DNA of 64,000 bases, taken from Hemerocallis citrina. Its lineage: Eukaryota; Streptophyta; Magnoliopsida; Asparagales; Asphodelaceae. Below are positions 11,661 to 24,075 of this stretch, one piece after another. The number at the start of each line of letters is the position of its first letter. The first letter of the stretch is position 1. Location: assembly GCA_017893485.1 (NCBI GenBank), contig CM030360.1:8402095-8466094 (forward strand), given 5' to 3'. The position numbers and the translations under genes are program-made. Under the pieces are notes generated by a model. The model worked only from the letters and a program-made list of their open reading frames with translations. It did not search any database and was not told the DNA's origin.

Positions 11661-13877
11661 CTCACATTTGTCATATTTAATGAAATGTCATTTAGTAGAG
11701 GTATAAGTTTTGATAAGAACAAACAATTTAATATATAGTTCTCATATCCTAGCCAATTATGCTATGTTCAAGGACTATACACAATTAGAACTATTATTAT
11801 TAATTGTCTCATTTGTTAAACTCAACTTATACATGCGATTGACAATATATGCACATTACAAGAGTTAATACAAAATTACTCTACCACATTTTACAAAATT
11901 TTTTGCTTTCTCTAATTGTTCTAACAATGTACACTTGCTAAAACACAGTAAGCTAAATTTTCTTTATTCGTTTTCATCATCTTCGAGATGCTAAACTAGA
12001 TGATGATCAATATTTTATAATTCAATTTTGCACACACAGTACAATGAACGAGAAAGAACAAAGCGTAACTAATGGAGTCATATCATGCACTAAAAGATTC
12101 TATCTCCTAAGTTACAGGTATTTGTTATAGACTTTATATATTAACTTTTATTAGAGAAGCAAACATACAATCTCATCAAACTGCAAACGATGTGTTACCC
12201 AATATATCTATACACATAGTACGACAAGGCACACTAAATAATTAAAAGATGCTAGTTTCAAAATGAGAATAATTATGATCTAAAACTCCCAATCATGTGA
12301 TCAAATGCACAAAACGTTAACACATTCATCACATGAAAATACTAAGAAAGATTAGAGTAGATCATACCGACACTTCAAGTTAGAAGTGTTTTTCAATTCG
12401 ATGGAGAAGCTAGCGTAGTGCAGACTTATCATACCGTGACGCAAATCCATCGTCTCCAATACACACAATTTGTAAATAACTTTGAAGTTCCTACATTCAT
12501 CAAATTGTTAAAGATTAACCAATTAAACAAATTATTAGCACTATCTAATTCACAACAATTTAATTGGAGATTCAATTTTATAGCCAAAGCCTATAATTTA
12601 TCAAAATAAATATTTGATCCTTAGCACGTAGCCAAAGCAGTTTTCAAATTTGTATTTAATTAAACAATGCTTAATACGGTTTTTGAATATTAGCACTTAG
12701 CAACAAAGTTCAAACAAATAATTAAATAACAATTTAAATTTGGTGGCGAACTTATCTTTAATTTAGATCTGATCCAGTCCAAACATATTTGGAACTATTC
12801 TAAACAATATCCTCACTGCCCACACTATCTCCAACAACTATATCCACATCTCTTATTGTGCTTTCACTTTCCAATTGTTAAATTCAAAATTATCAAATAT
12901 TTCTAGTTTCGGAATCTTTTACGCACAATTAAGTTTTTACATCTTATAGGAATGAACAGTAAATTCCAAAATCTAGAGGGTTTATTCTGAATAATTACTA
13001 CTACGTAATTTCAGTAAATGAAAGATTTTTTTCTTCTTCTGTAAATCTGCATAATAAACAATTATACAGAAAATTAAATTAAATAGAACAACACAAATCT
13101 TAAAGTTTAGAGTGGACCGTATCTTGATAAAGATCAAGATGTAGTGTAGGGTTAGATATGAATCTAAAGTTTTGCAGTAGATCTCGTCCTCGATTCCAAA
13201 CACAAAATGGCAAAATCTCAACCAATGAGATTCCTTATTTGTTCACGTATGTATTAAAGTGACAACACATAAGGATCATGTTCTTGGCATCAAGCACCAA
13301 ACAACAATTCAACATTCAATCAAATAAATGGATCTTCTTCAAAAATCCCCCCACTGAACCCGCTGGATCACGATTAGATCTGCTGCCTCACGGGAACTCC
13401 TTATCCGATTTTTTCAGATCTGAGAAGAATTAGGCAAGGTCGACTGCAGTGGCCGGGCCCACGTGCGGCAATAGCTGCGGCTCGCAGCGGCAACGTGCAG
13501 CGGCTACGGTGGGGTGGGCCGGTGGCCAGCGTCGACGCCGGCGACAACGGCGATGACGGGTATTGACGCCGGTGATGGAGTCTGATGAACGGTCTACTTC
13601 AATGTCTCTCTCTTAATCTCAAAATTAATTTAAATATCTCAAGATTCTTAGAGATTATAAGAGATAATATCAATAGAAATTAGGGTTAATATCCTAGACA
13701 AAGGTGCTTGAGATATCTACCCTAGGTATCAAAACTGGAATACCTAGACTACTATCACAAGCTAGTATTTATAGGATAAATACTGGTTTGGTACTGGGTT
13801 CTCAACCAACTCAACCCGCGTTCCGATATCCATACAATTAGTACGTGTAACACACGTACTACCCATAGAATAATATT

Positions 13878-16800
13878 TGTCACGCCCCGCTTCCCAAAAA
13901 CACGGAAGACGGGCACGTAACAAAAGTCCAGCGAATGAATATAATCATCCTTAAGCTGTTCAGGAATTCTTTACAACATGTCACAGGCAGTATATCAGAG
14001 TCGGAAGCCAGAAAAGATCAACCACATGCACATATGAACCAAATACCAACAAAATACTTGAAATAAAATGTATTAACCTCAAATAATCATGATCTGAAAA
14101 TACACAAATAATCATGGGTCACATCGCCCAAATACAAGAAGTAATACAAGTTCAAAATACAATATTGTCCAAAATAAGTAACAGGAATAACATTAGAAAA
14201 ATTCAGCCTCTAGCCTCGCATCTTGCCAATACCTTTAGGAACATGTCCTCCAAAATCTGCAATACAACGAATGCAGGAAAAGGAAAAGAAGAAAACACAG
14301 TACCCGTCAATGGCAAGTCCGGGTCACAAATAGAATAGGATACAAGCACTTGGGAAAACTAAACAGATCTAACTAATCATCAGAAACAGACCTAATATGG
14401 TATGGTAAACTCAACTAACATAGTATCCTAGCAGATGTCTCAGATATTAAGTGTCAAGTGTCATATAACAGAAATGTCAGGTAAACAGATATTCAGATAT
14501 GTCAGGTAAATCAGATAACAGGTTTCATATAATAGGTATTCAGATTCAGGTTCAGATTTCCATATATCAGATTCAGATTCAGACTTCAGAAATATAATCA
14601 GATCTCAGATTTCAGATTAATGTAAATCTTGTGTGATTACTATCTAGGTAGCACGACATGTGCCCCAAATTATATCACATGGTTGCTACAACAAAACAAT
14701 TTCGCTTTAGATTTCGTAGGGGACCATGCAGGGCAGTATACTCGGGTATTCACAGAATCACAGAACTTGGTCGGTAAACTTGATCGGTAAACTTGATCGG
14801 TAACTTGATCGGTAAACTTGATCGGTAACAAAATATTAACTTGATCGGTAACTTGTCATACAGGAAACACAAGTCTCCTCCTGCGTACACGTTTCTGCAC
14901 TATCCACTACTAGATCTTTCCCATACCCCGGCTTAATTACTTTTATTATTGATGTCCAACCAGCATTATATGATCAGGTATAAGTCTAAGGCATCAGATC
15001 AGTAAGTATAGATACAAAACTTTCACAAACACGAGCAAAATGGTGTATGTCTATAATCAGGTCAGCAAGACCAGTCTGTACATAAACAGTGATCCGCAGA
15101 TCTACAGGCATGCAAATAATGATCCGTCAAAGGATCTGGAAACTAGACTTCCACACGCTTCTAACGGTTATAATAAATCCATATGCTATTTCACAACATC
15201 ACGACTCAAAACACAATTCAACACAGTTTGCATGTACAGTCAGAAACCAGGAAAATAACTTAAACCACATGAAAACAGCAGATAAATTCATTAATTAAAT
15301 CCACGAAAATTCTGGGGTAATCCCCTATATGTATAATCTCAAAATATAGATTTTCATATTTTTCCAGAAAGTATAAATATGTTTACAAAAATAGAAAATA
15401 GCACATCACACAGTTTTGATGGATCTGGAATCCTTCAACACCGCTGTACAAAATGGAACACATCTTGCAATCAGCGCATCAAAATCCACTTCCGCCAAAA
15501 CAGGGTGAAAGTATACACAATTACCTAACTTTCATATCTCACACGAAATATTCATACAGTAATTAGAAATAAGCTGAATACGGAATTCAACATACAATCA
15601 CACGCAGTTTACAGCAAAAGCGATCTATAGAAAAGGATGTAAGGCATCACTCAAAACTCATCTTTAAATTACCACAAAAATCAGAGAACTACCTAACATC
15701 ATTTTGAAACACTGGACAAAATCTTGTGGCATGAAATTATGTCTAACTTAGATCTTGAAAATAAATTGTCTACAAAAATTACCCCGAACTGGAACTGGAA
15801 ACTACTAACATACAGTCACTAAAATAATCATAACTATTCCATACGAACTCCAAACGAGGTGAAATCAGTGGGATTAGAAATTAGATTCAATTATCTACAA
15901 ATTTCTCAGAAATAGTCACGTTGAGATTCGGACTTTAATCTAGGTAAAAACTGCAATCAATCCAGTTCAATCCAAATTTCCAGATTTCTCAATTAAGTTT
16001 CAAAACATCATAACTTCCTCAAAAATCATCCAAACTCTTCCAAATTCAAAACGTTGTCTACCCATGGTCCAAATGTCATAATGGAGGGTATCTAACATGT
16101 CAAAATCTAGTATTCCTCATATGGGTGTTCAAACATACATCGGGTATACAATATGTCACATACGCGATCAAACCGCGTTCGGGTGAATCCTAAGGCATAA
16201 ACCTATCAAATTCATGACCTAAGTCGTCTATGGCCTGTTTTGAATCTTAGAGACGAAACCCAGAATTAAAAACATGATCTTTGTCCGTCTCTAGTCTCAA
16301 CCTATTCTATGTGTGAACTTTCTACTTGTATCAACCTAAGAAATTTAAGTACAAGTTACTTGCCTTTTTGTGATGACGAACGCGACGAATCCAGGCCTTT
16401 CAAAGGAAACCCACGAGCAAGACGCCTTCTAGCGCAATTTCGAGCGAAACCCACGAACAGAATTTTGCCTACGATCGCCTTCTTGAAGCACGAACTCGAA
16501 CGGATGATATCCTCTTCACCAAATCAGCGAAGAGATGAAGGAGGGGCTGTTTTGAAGTAGTGGGTGCTGTTTTGGTTGGTTTCGGCCACAAGGAAAGGAG
16601 AGACGAGGTAGAATCGAGGCGAAGTAGTATAGAATGATGGAGGAGGAGAGATATGGGTGGTCGGGGAAGTGGTGGGGCTGATGGGAGGCCGGCTTTGGAA
16701 GAGTGGAATAGCAGGCCGGGATGGGTTGTGAGGGAAAGAGGGAGCCGGTTTGATTAGGAGAAGGAAAAAGATTAGGGTTAGGAATTAATTAGATGAGGGG

Positions 16801-17267
16801 GTATTTATAGGGGATCAAATGTGGGTTAATGGGTAGTGGATACCAATAGGATTAAATGGGTATACAATTGGGTAATGGATATTGGGTATATTTCAAATGG
16901 GGATACAAAATGCAATGAATCCTATAGCTCCTAAAAATCTCCTTAAGGGCCAAAAATCTCAAATTGATCAAAACACTTCTAAAAATTCATCATGACCCAA
17001 AAATAATTAACAAATATGAATAAGACCAAGAAAATGCGAAAAAGAATTCAAAATGGTGAAAAACGGACGATCGGCGCACAAACAGCACACGGAGGTCAAA
17101 AATGTAAGAAAAATAATATAAAATGAAAATAATCCAATAAGAAAATTAATACAATAATTATAAATATAATTTATGAAATAATCTAATTTTATCAATAAAA
17201 ATAATTTGCGAAAATTTTAAATACAGAAAATATCGAAAAATACCTTTCTGGGAAAACAGGGGTTACA
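13878..17267 (-). repeat. LARD-like element 3' LTR
   Basis: Plus-strand ends are TGTCACGCCCC and GGGGTTACA. The LTR contains a tandem cluster of CTTGATCGGTAAA (about 14768-14850) and CAGATT-rich repeats (about 14430-14600). A TATAAATA is readable on the minus strand near 16802-16812. The open frames 14114-14338, 15040-15298 and 16309-16560 recur unchanged in the other LTR and are not recognised as genes. Confidence 0.9.
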
Positions 17268-17290
17268 ATCCTACCCACCTTACAACAAAA
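17255..17290 (-). other. LARD-like element polypurine tract region
   Basis: Just inside the 3' LTR the minus strand reads AAGGTGGGTAGGAT, a purine-rich tract at the place where plus-strand priming would start. It supports minus-strand orientation. Confidence 0.65.
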
Positions 17291-17689
17291 TTTCGTCCTC
17301 GAAATTTACTTAGGCGGTACATAGGACATGGCAAAAGCAAACTGGAAAAAATGACAGATTAGAATTGAATCAAACAACAAGTCAACGGGTAAGAACGAAT
17401 GCAAGAGATAGAGGGAAGTAAACAATACAAGGAAAAGAAGCAACAAGAGAATCCTGGGACCTGGGGGTTACGGGCCCACCACACTTCCGCTGCGCCACTC
17501 TGATGGTGATGTTCCAAGCTGCAGACATATCGTTGTAGACCACGCGACAACCAGTAACGATCAGAGCAGGAAGAAAAGAATGGGATAACAGAATACAATT
17601 GGGGTTGAGATGTGAGATTTAATTGAAATAATTAGGTCAAAACTAATGGGCATTAACAAAAATAATATTAATAATACAAAATCAGCACA

Positions 17690-17985
17690 TAATAATAATA
17701 AAATAATAATGACAAAAATAATAAAAATAATAATCACAATAATAATCATCATAAATATACTGGTAAAAATAATAGTAGAAATAAAATATTAACAATGCTA
17801 GTAAGGATAATGATACAAGACAGAAAATAATTTGGGGTTCATCATTTTGGTGAAAGTAATTCAATATCAACATCAAAAATAAAATAGTAAGAAAAATACA
17901 ATAATAGTAATAGTAATAGTAATAACAATAACAATAATAATACTAATAATAATAAGGAAAACAATCATAATAGTAGTAGTAGAAA
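17690..17985. repeat. AAT-rich low-complexity region
   Basis: Imperfect AATAAT/AATAATA runs fill the left part of the internal domain. The antisense frames here give Ile/Phe/Tyr-rich peptides of no meaning. Confidence 0.8.
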
Positions 17986-18220
17986 TTCTTTGATGTGGTT
18001 TCGCCTCATTTATATCCATCTGTAGTCTTGCCTTCTCGATATCAAGTTGCAGGTTTGCCTCCACGATATCAGGTTGCAGCTTACCATCTGTATATTCGGT
18101 TGCACATTTTGCCTTACCGGTATCCAGTTGCAATTTGCCTTCATTGATGTCTAGTTGCATGTTTGCCATCTCGACATCCAGTTGCAACAAAACGATGAAC
18201 GAAATGATGCGATCTTCCAC
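17873..18220 (-). CDS. Hypothetical 115-aa ORF with seven 9-residue repeats, inside the LARD-like element
   Basis: Function unknown. The notable part is residues about 12-74. A 27-bp unit is repeated seven times (17999-18187) without a frame break, giving LQLDVEMAN, MQLDINEGK, LQLDTGKAK, CATEYTDGK, LQPDIVEAN, LQLDIEKAR and LQMDINEAK. The pattern L-Q-x-D-[IV]-x-x-A-x suggests an amphipathic helix or coiled segment. The C-terminal tail is translated low-complexity DNA and is probably not meaningful. It lies about 600 bases downstream of the primer site on the same strand, where gag would be expected, but I see no gag similarity. It could equally be a 27-bp DNA tandem repeat that happens to be open. 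Confidence 0.35.
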   Translation of the reverse strand: MEDRIISFIVLLQLDVEMANMQLDINEGKLQLDTGKAKCATEYTDGKLQPDIVEANLQLDIEKARLQMDINEAKPHQRISTTTIMIVFLIIISIIIVIVITITITIIVFFLLFYF

Positions 18221-18381
18221 ACGTACTTAGATATTGATTTCTCAATTTAAGTACGAAGATACGTTTTGAAAATTCGTGATATTAAAATACACAGTTATTC
18301 GAAATAATAAAATTTTAGAAAATAATTTTATAGAAGATCCAAAATATAATAATTAATAATCGAAATACACAAAATATTCAG

Positions 18382-18385
<4 letters not shown>

Positions 18386-18458
<73 letters not shown>
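18386..18458. repeat. TA dinucleotide microsatellite
   Basis: An uninterrupted TA run of about 70 bases sits in the internal domain of the LARD-like element. Its length is likely variable between individuals. Confidence 0.95.
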
Positions 18459-18462
<4 letters not shown>

Positions 18463-18809
18463 AGAAAATATAGGCAAGGGAAGAATGGATTTTATACTCA
18501 ATAAAGAGTCAACAAAATGGGACAACTACAAGAGATGAAGGAAAATAAGAATCAAAGAAATATGGGTACGGAAAGAATGAAACTATACCCAATAGGGAAT
18601 CAACAAATAAGAACGACTAAAAGAGACAGAAGAAATAAGGAATCAAGAAAATCGAATAAGAAGGGATCAAATGAATGGAAAAAGACTAGTATCTAGGTCA
18701 CTGTTGGTAATAATTCACTTATGCATGTATGGTTGGTGAAATGTTGCGCAGATTCCAGATCGAGCCAAGCTTGTCTAATATATTAGTCAACTAATACATT
18801 AGCCAAACC

Positions 18810-18824
18810 TGATGCTCTGATACC
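18810..18824 (-). other. Primer-binding site of the LARD-like element (tRNA-iMet type)
   Basis: The minus strand reads TGGTATCAGAGCATC, the classical complement of the 3' end of plant initiator tRNA-Met. It lies 11 bases downstream of the 5' LTR end at 18836. Confidence 0.85.
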
Positions 18825-18835
18825 ACTGAAAACCC

Positions 18836-21800
18836 TGTCACGCCCCGCTTCCCAAAAACACGGAATACGGGCACGTAACAAAAGCCCAGCGAATGAATAT
18901 AATCATCCTTAAGCTGTTCAGGAATTCTTTACAACATGTCACAGGCAGTATATCAGAGTCGGAAGCCAGAAAAGATCAACCACATGCACATATGAACCAA
19001 ATACCAACAAAATACTTGAAATAAAATGTATTAACCTCAAATAATCATGATCTGAAAATACACAAATAATCATGGGTCACATCGCCCAAATACAAGAAGT
19101 AATACAAGTTCAAAATACAATATTGTCCAAAATAAGTAACAGGAATAGCATTAGAAAAATTCAGCCTCTAGCCTCGCATCTTGCCAATACCTTTAGGAAC
19201 ATGTCCTCCAAAATCTGCAATACAACGAATGCAGGAAAAGGAAAAGAAGAAAACACAGTACCCGTCAATGGCAAGTCCGGGTCACAAATAGAATAGGATA
19301 CAAGCACTTGGGAAAAACTAAACAGATCTAACTAATCATCAGAAACAGACCTAATATGGTATGGTAAACTCAACTAACATAGTATCCTAGCAGATGTCTC
19401 AGATATTAAGTGTCAAGTGTCATATAACAGAAATGTCAGGTAAACAGATATTCAGATATGTCAGGTAAATCAGATAACAGGTTTCATATAATAGGTATTC
19501 AGATTCAGGTTCAGATTTCCATATATCAGATTCAGATTCAGACTTCAGAAATATAATCAGATCTCAGATTTCAGATTAATGTAAGTCTTGTGTGATTACT
19601 ATCTAGGTAGCACGACATGTGCCCCAAATTATATCACATGGTTGCTACAACAAAACAGTTTCGCTTTAGATTTCGTAGGGGACCATGCAGGGCAGTATAC
19701 TCGGGTATTCACAGAATCACAGAACTTGGTCGGTAAACTTGATCGGTAAACTTGATCGGTAACTTGATCGGTAACTTGATCGGTAAACTTGATCGGTAAC
19801 AAAATATTAACTTGATCGGTAACTTGTCATATAGGAAACACAAGTCTCCTCCTGAGTACACGTTTCTGCACTATCCACTACTAGATCTTTTCCATACCCC
19901 GGCTTAATTACTTTTATTATTGATGTCCAACCAGCATTATATGATCAGGTATAAGTCTAAGGCATCAGATTAGTAAGTATAGATACAAAACTTTCACAAA
20001 CACGAGCAAAATGGTGTATGTCTATAATCAGGTCAGCAAGACCAGTCTGTACATAAACAGTGATCCGCAGATCTACAGGCATGCAAATAATGATCCGTCA
20101 AAGGATCTGGAAACTAGACTTCCACACGCTTCTAACGGTTATAATAAATCCATATTCTATTTCACAACATCACGACTCAAAACACAATTCAACACAGTTT
20201 GCATGTACAGTCAGAAACCAGGGAAATAACTTAAACCACATGAAAACAGCAGATAAATTCATTAATTAAATCCACGAAAATTCTGGGGTAATCCCCTATA
20301 TGTATAATCTCAAAATATAGATTTTCATATTTTTCCAGAAAGTATAAATATGTTTACAAAAATAGAAAATAGCACATCACACAGTTTTGATGGATCTGGA
20401 ATCCTTCAACACCGCTGTACAAAATGGAACACATCTTGCAATCAGCGCATCAAAATCCACTTCCGCCAAAACAGGGTGAAAGTATACACAATTACCTACC
20501 TTGCATATCTCACAAGAAATATTCATACAGTAATTAGAAATAAGGTGAATACGGCATTCAACATACAATCACACGCAGTTTACAGCAAAAGCGATCTATA
20601 GAAAAGGATGTAAGGCATCACTCAAAACTCATCTTTAAATTACCACAAAAATCAGAGAACTACCTAACATCATTTTGAAACACTGGACAAAATCTTGTGG
20701 CATGAAATTATGTCTAACTTAGATCTTGAAAATAAATTGTCTACAAAAATTACCCCGAACTGGAACTGGAAACTACTAACATACAGTCACTAAAATAATC
20801 ATAACTATTCCATACGAACTCCAAACGAGGTGAAATCAGTGGGATTAGAAATTAGATTCAATTCTCTACAAATTTCTCAGAAATAGTCACGTTGAGATTC
20901 GGACTTTAAACTAGGTAAAAACTGCAATCAATCCAGTTCAATCCAAATTTCCAGATTTCTCAATTAAGTTTCAAAACATCATAACTTCCTCAAAAATCAT
21001 CCAAACTCTTCCAAATTCAAAACGATGTCTACCCATGGTCCAAATGTCATAATGGAGGGTATCTAACATGTCAAAATCTAGTATTCCTCATATGGGTGTT
21101 CAAACATACTTCGGGTATACAATATGTCACATACGCGATCAAACCGCGTTCGGGTGAATCCTAAGGCATAAACCTATCAAATTCATGACCTAAGTCGTCT
21201 ATGGCCTGTTTTGAATCTTAGAGACGAAACTCACAATTAAAAACATGATCTTTGTCCGTCTCTAGTCTCAACCTATTCTATGTGTGAACTTTCTACTTGT
21301 ATCAACCTAAGAAATTTAAGTACAAGTTACTTGCCTTTTTGTGATGACGAACGCGATAAATCCAGGCCTTTCAAAGGAAACCCACGAGCAAGATGCCTTC
21401 TAGCGCGATTTCGAGCGAAACCCACGAACAGAATTTTGCCTACGATCGCCTTCTTGAAGCACGAACTCGAACGGATGATATCCTCTTCACCAAATCAGCA
21501 AAGAGATGAAGGAGGGGCTGTTTTGAAGTAGTGGGTGCTGTTTTGGTTGGTTTCGGCCACAAGGAAAGGAGAGACGAGGTAGAATCGAGGCGAAGTAGTA
21601 TAGAATGATGGAGGAGGAGAGATATGGGTGGTCGGGGAAGTGGTGGGGCTGATGGGAGGCCGGCTTTGGAAGAGTGGAATAGCAGGCCGGGATGGGTTGT
21701 GAGGGAAAGAGGGAGCCGGTTTGATTAGGAGAAGGAAAAAGATTAGGGTTAGGAATTAATTAGATGAGGGGGTATTTATAGGGGATCAAATGTGGGTTAA

Positions 21801-22239
21801 TGGGTAGTGGATACCAATAGGATTAAATGGGTATACAATTGGGTAATGGATATTGGGTATATTTCAAATGGGGATACAAAATGCAATGAATCCTATAGCT
21901 CCTAAAAATCTCCTTAAGGGCCAAAAATCTCAAATTGATCAAAACACTTCTAAAAATTCATCATGACCCAAAAATAATTAACAAATATGAATGAGACCAA
22001 GAAAATGCGAAAAAGAATTCAAAATGGTGAAAAACAGACGATCGGCGCACAAACAGCACACGGAGGTCAAAAATGTAAGAAAAATAATGTAAAATGAAAA
22101 TAATCCAATAAGAAAATTAATACAATAATTTATAAATATAATTTATGAAATAATCTAATTTTATCAATAAAAATAATTTGCGAAAATTTTAAATACAGAA
22201 AATATCGAAAAATACCTTTCTGGGAAAACAGGGGTTACA
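18836..22239 (-). repeat. LARD-like element 5' LTR
   Basis: This near-identical copy of 13878-17267 has scattered single-base changes and a small indel in the GATCGGTAA cluster (about 19731-19800). A TATAAATA on the minus strand (21773-21780) is the likely promoter. Confidence 0.9.
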
Positions 22240-22850
22240 ATATTACACATAATATTATTCATATAGTGAAAATATACCTATATATCCAATATATCTTAGA
22301 TATGTTATGTGTTTACTTATTAATCTTGTCTTGGATTGATATAGTTTGTTTCTAAGTACTATCTATCTTCTCATGAAGTTTAATTAATAATTTATAATAA
22401 TACTATTCAGTCTAAAGATTATTTTGTCTGATTGGGATTGCATAATATAAGCGTCTCTACACTCTATTTCTTGCCGTACTTTTTTATAGTCAATAATTTT
22501 GTTATTTAGATCATTCATTAACTAAGGAAAATTTGTTTAATTTCTTCTAATCTCTTTCTATTTTTTTTTTTTCTAAAAGAGTTTCTAATTCTAATTCTAT
22601 ATTTTTGGGTTTATTATGATTTATATCTGTTCTTTTAGTTCTAGTTTGCTAAGTTTTTCTAATTTAATACTGTTTTGGTGTTTAATATAGCCTAATTTAT
22701 TAGATATCTCTTTTAATAACTAATTCTTTTCTTTGAGAGAAGTAGCTATTAATTCTAAACAGTGAGAAATTTATGTCTGTTTATGAATTAAATCTACTGG
22801 ATCTATACTATGTTCTATGTGCGTAGGTCCTAAAGGATCTATTGTATATG

Positions 22851-22861
22851 TTCTGATACCA
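22851..22861 (-). other. Caulimovirid primer-binding site (tRNA-Met type)
   Basis: The minus strand reads TGGTATCAGAA, close to the complement of the initiator tRNA-Met 3' end used by Caulimoviridae for minus-strand synthesis. It lies about 835 bases from the TATA-like box, a leader length usual for this family. Confidence 0.5.
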
Positions 22862-22870
22862 AAAGCAGGA

Positions 22871-22872
<2 letters not shown>

Positions 22873-22904
<32 letters not shown>
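22873..22904. repeat. Homopolymer tract of 32 G
   Basis: An unbroken run of 32 G lies in the caulimovirid leader, 12 bases from the primer site. Runs of this length are rare in plant DNA and prone to sequencing error; the exact length should not be trusted. Confidence 0.9.
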
Positions 22905-22908
<4 letters not shown>

Positions 22909-23694
22909 ATTAAATTTTTCTTCCTCAGAAGTTATCAGTTTCTTAATATTTCTATTATGAAAATGTTACAAATCTAAATCTTTTAGCACTCTTTTTATGT
23001 ACTTTTCTTTTGTTCTCAAGATTTCTATTAAATCCTAAATTGTGTCTATATAATCTAATATTTCACCATACCAAATTAGTTGAGAAAGTGCTGCAAATAA
23101 ATTATGGTGTGTATAATGTGAATCTTATCACTCTAAACCCCTACTTGGTACTTCCCCTTTGCTTATATATGTTTTTGTGTCCCTTATTACTTTTTTTTTA
23201 CTGTTCATCATCCCTAACCTTCCATTTAAGACATATCAATGTGAGTCAAGCCTCTAACCACTTTCCCCTTTTGGTATATTCATGACCTTTTTGCCTATAG
23301 GGTCACTCGAGGTTATTAAGAAATTCTTAAGGCCTAAATATGCTATTATGATACACATAAATGAAAGAGCTTAGAAATCAGATCAATTTCTATACATGAA
23401 AAACCTCAAAGATAAAAACAGAAGGAAAACATTTTTAATTAAGTAATATACATAAGTGGGATATATAACTTACATAGCTAGGGTTTTGCCTTTCGGGAAT
23501 CCCCTAGATAAAAAGAAAACTTATAGAGGAGGAGTCCAAGCTTAGCAGGAGCTTGTTCCTTTCTTCTTTATCATACAACGATTTTTACAAGGGAGAGAGA
23601 GTACATGTAAGAGGGTTGTGAGAGGAGATGGCTGTTGAGTTCGATGTTATGAGTGATTGATTTTCTAGTGTTAGAAGTCTTGGCTATTTAAAGG

Positions 23695-23889
23695 TAAAGG
23701 AGAGTCTCTGGAGTCTTCAGAAAGCTTTAGATGTGTCGAAAGCTCTGAGGGGAATCTTTTCTTTTCGAGAGGGTTCTCTAATCATAGTCTTCTTTTGACG
23801 TGTCGTCTGATAGCTATTTCCAGGGTCTTCTCTTCTTTTAACATGTCTTCTGGCTATGGTGAGTTACTTTTTCTTTCTTTTGACGTGTC
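23695..23889 (-). promoter_or_regulatory. Caulimovirid promoter-like region
   Basis: The minus strand has TTTAAATA at 23702-23695. Upstream of it are two TGACGTGTC motifs (23806-23814 and 23881-23889, written on the plus strand). TGACG elements upstream of a TATA box are typical of caulimovirus-type promoters (as-1-like). The promoter role is inferred from these motifs and from position. Confidence 0.4.
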
Positions 23890-24075
23890 CAAGTTGTGAA
23901 GGGATATCGAATCTAGTGATAATGGAGAATCTAGTTCGTTATCTCCATTGATGTCTTCATCGGACTTGCATTATGTCTGTATCTTCTCGAATATCTTTTT
24001 CTTCTTTATTCTTGGTCATTAATGTCTTTCTTTTGATAATGTGTTCTTTAGAGCATAGGACACATGTTAGTGTTC

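Larger units (their letters stand above)
13878..22239 (-). mobile_element. LARD-like non-autonomous LTR element, young, non-coding
   Basis: Two nearly identical LTRs of about 3.4 kb (13878-17267 and 18836-22239) flank an internal region of only 1568 bp. The target duplication ATATT is perfect (13873-13877 and 22240-22244). Read on the minus strand, the LTR starts TGTAACCCC and ends GGGGCGTGACA. A primer site (TGGTATCAGAGCATC, complement of 18810-18824) lies 11 bases inside the right LTR, and a purine tract lies inside the left LTR. No gag or pol is present, so movement would need proteins from another element. The LTRs differ by roughly 1% by eye, so it is the youngest layer of this stack. 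It sits inside the 5' LTR of Copia-1. Confidence 0.93.
8175..22288 (-). mobile_element. Decayed Ty1/Copia element (Copia-1), split by a LARD-like element
   Basis: Two related LTRs of about 277 bp bound the element. The 3' LTR is 8175-8451. The 5' LTR is 13646-13877 plus 22245-22288 and is itself split by a nested insertion. Read on the minus strand, the LTR starts TGGATATA and ends CTCTAACA. A purine tract (AGGAGGAGAGAGT, complement of 8452-8464) abuts the 3' LTR, fixing the orientation. The probable target duplication is TATCT (8170-8174 and 22292-22296), with three extra bases (22289-22291) on the right. The interior (8452-13645) holds very decayed pol. The element interrupts the caulimovirid remnant. 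Confidence 0.75.

Noticed and set aside
18386..18458. TA repeat as a possible matrix or origin element
   Set aside because: A simple microsatellite; nothing else supports a function.
14114..21531. ORFs 14114-14338, 15040-15298, 16309-16560 and their copies at 19072, 20011, 21280
   Set aside because: They are duplicated only because they lie in the two LTRs of the LARD-like element; no family resemblance.
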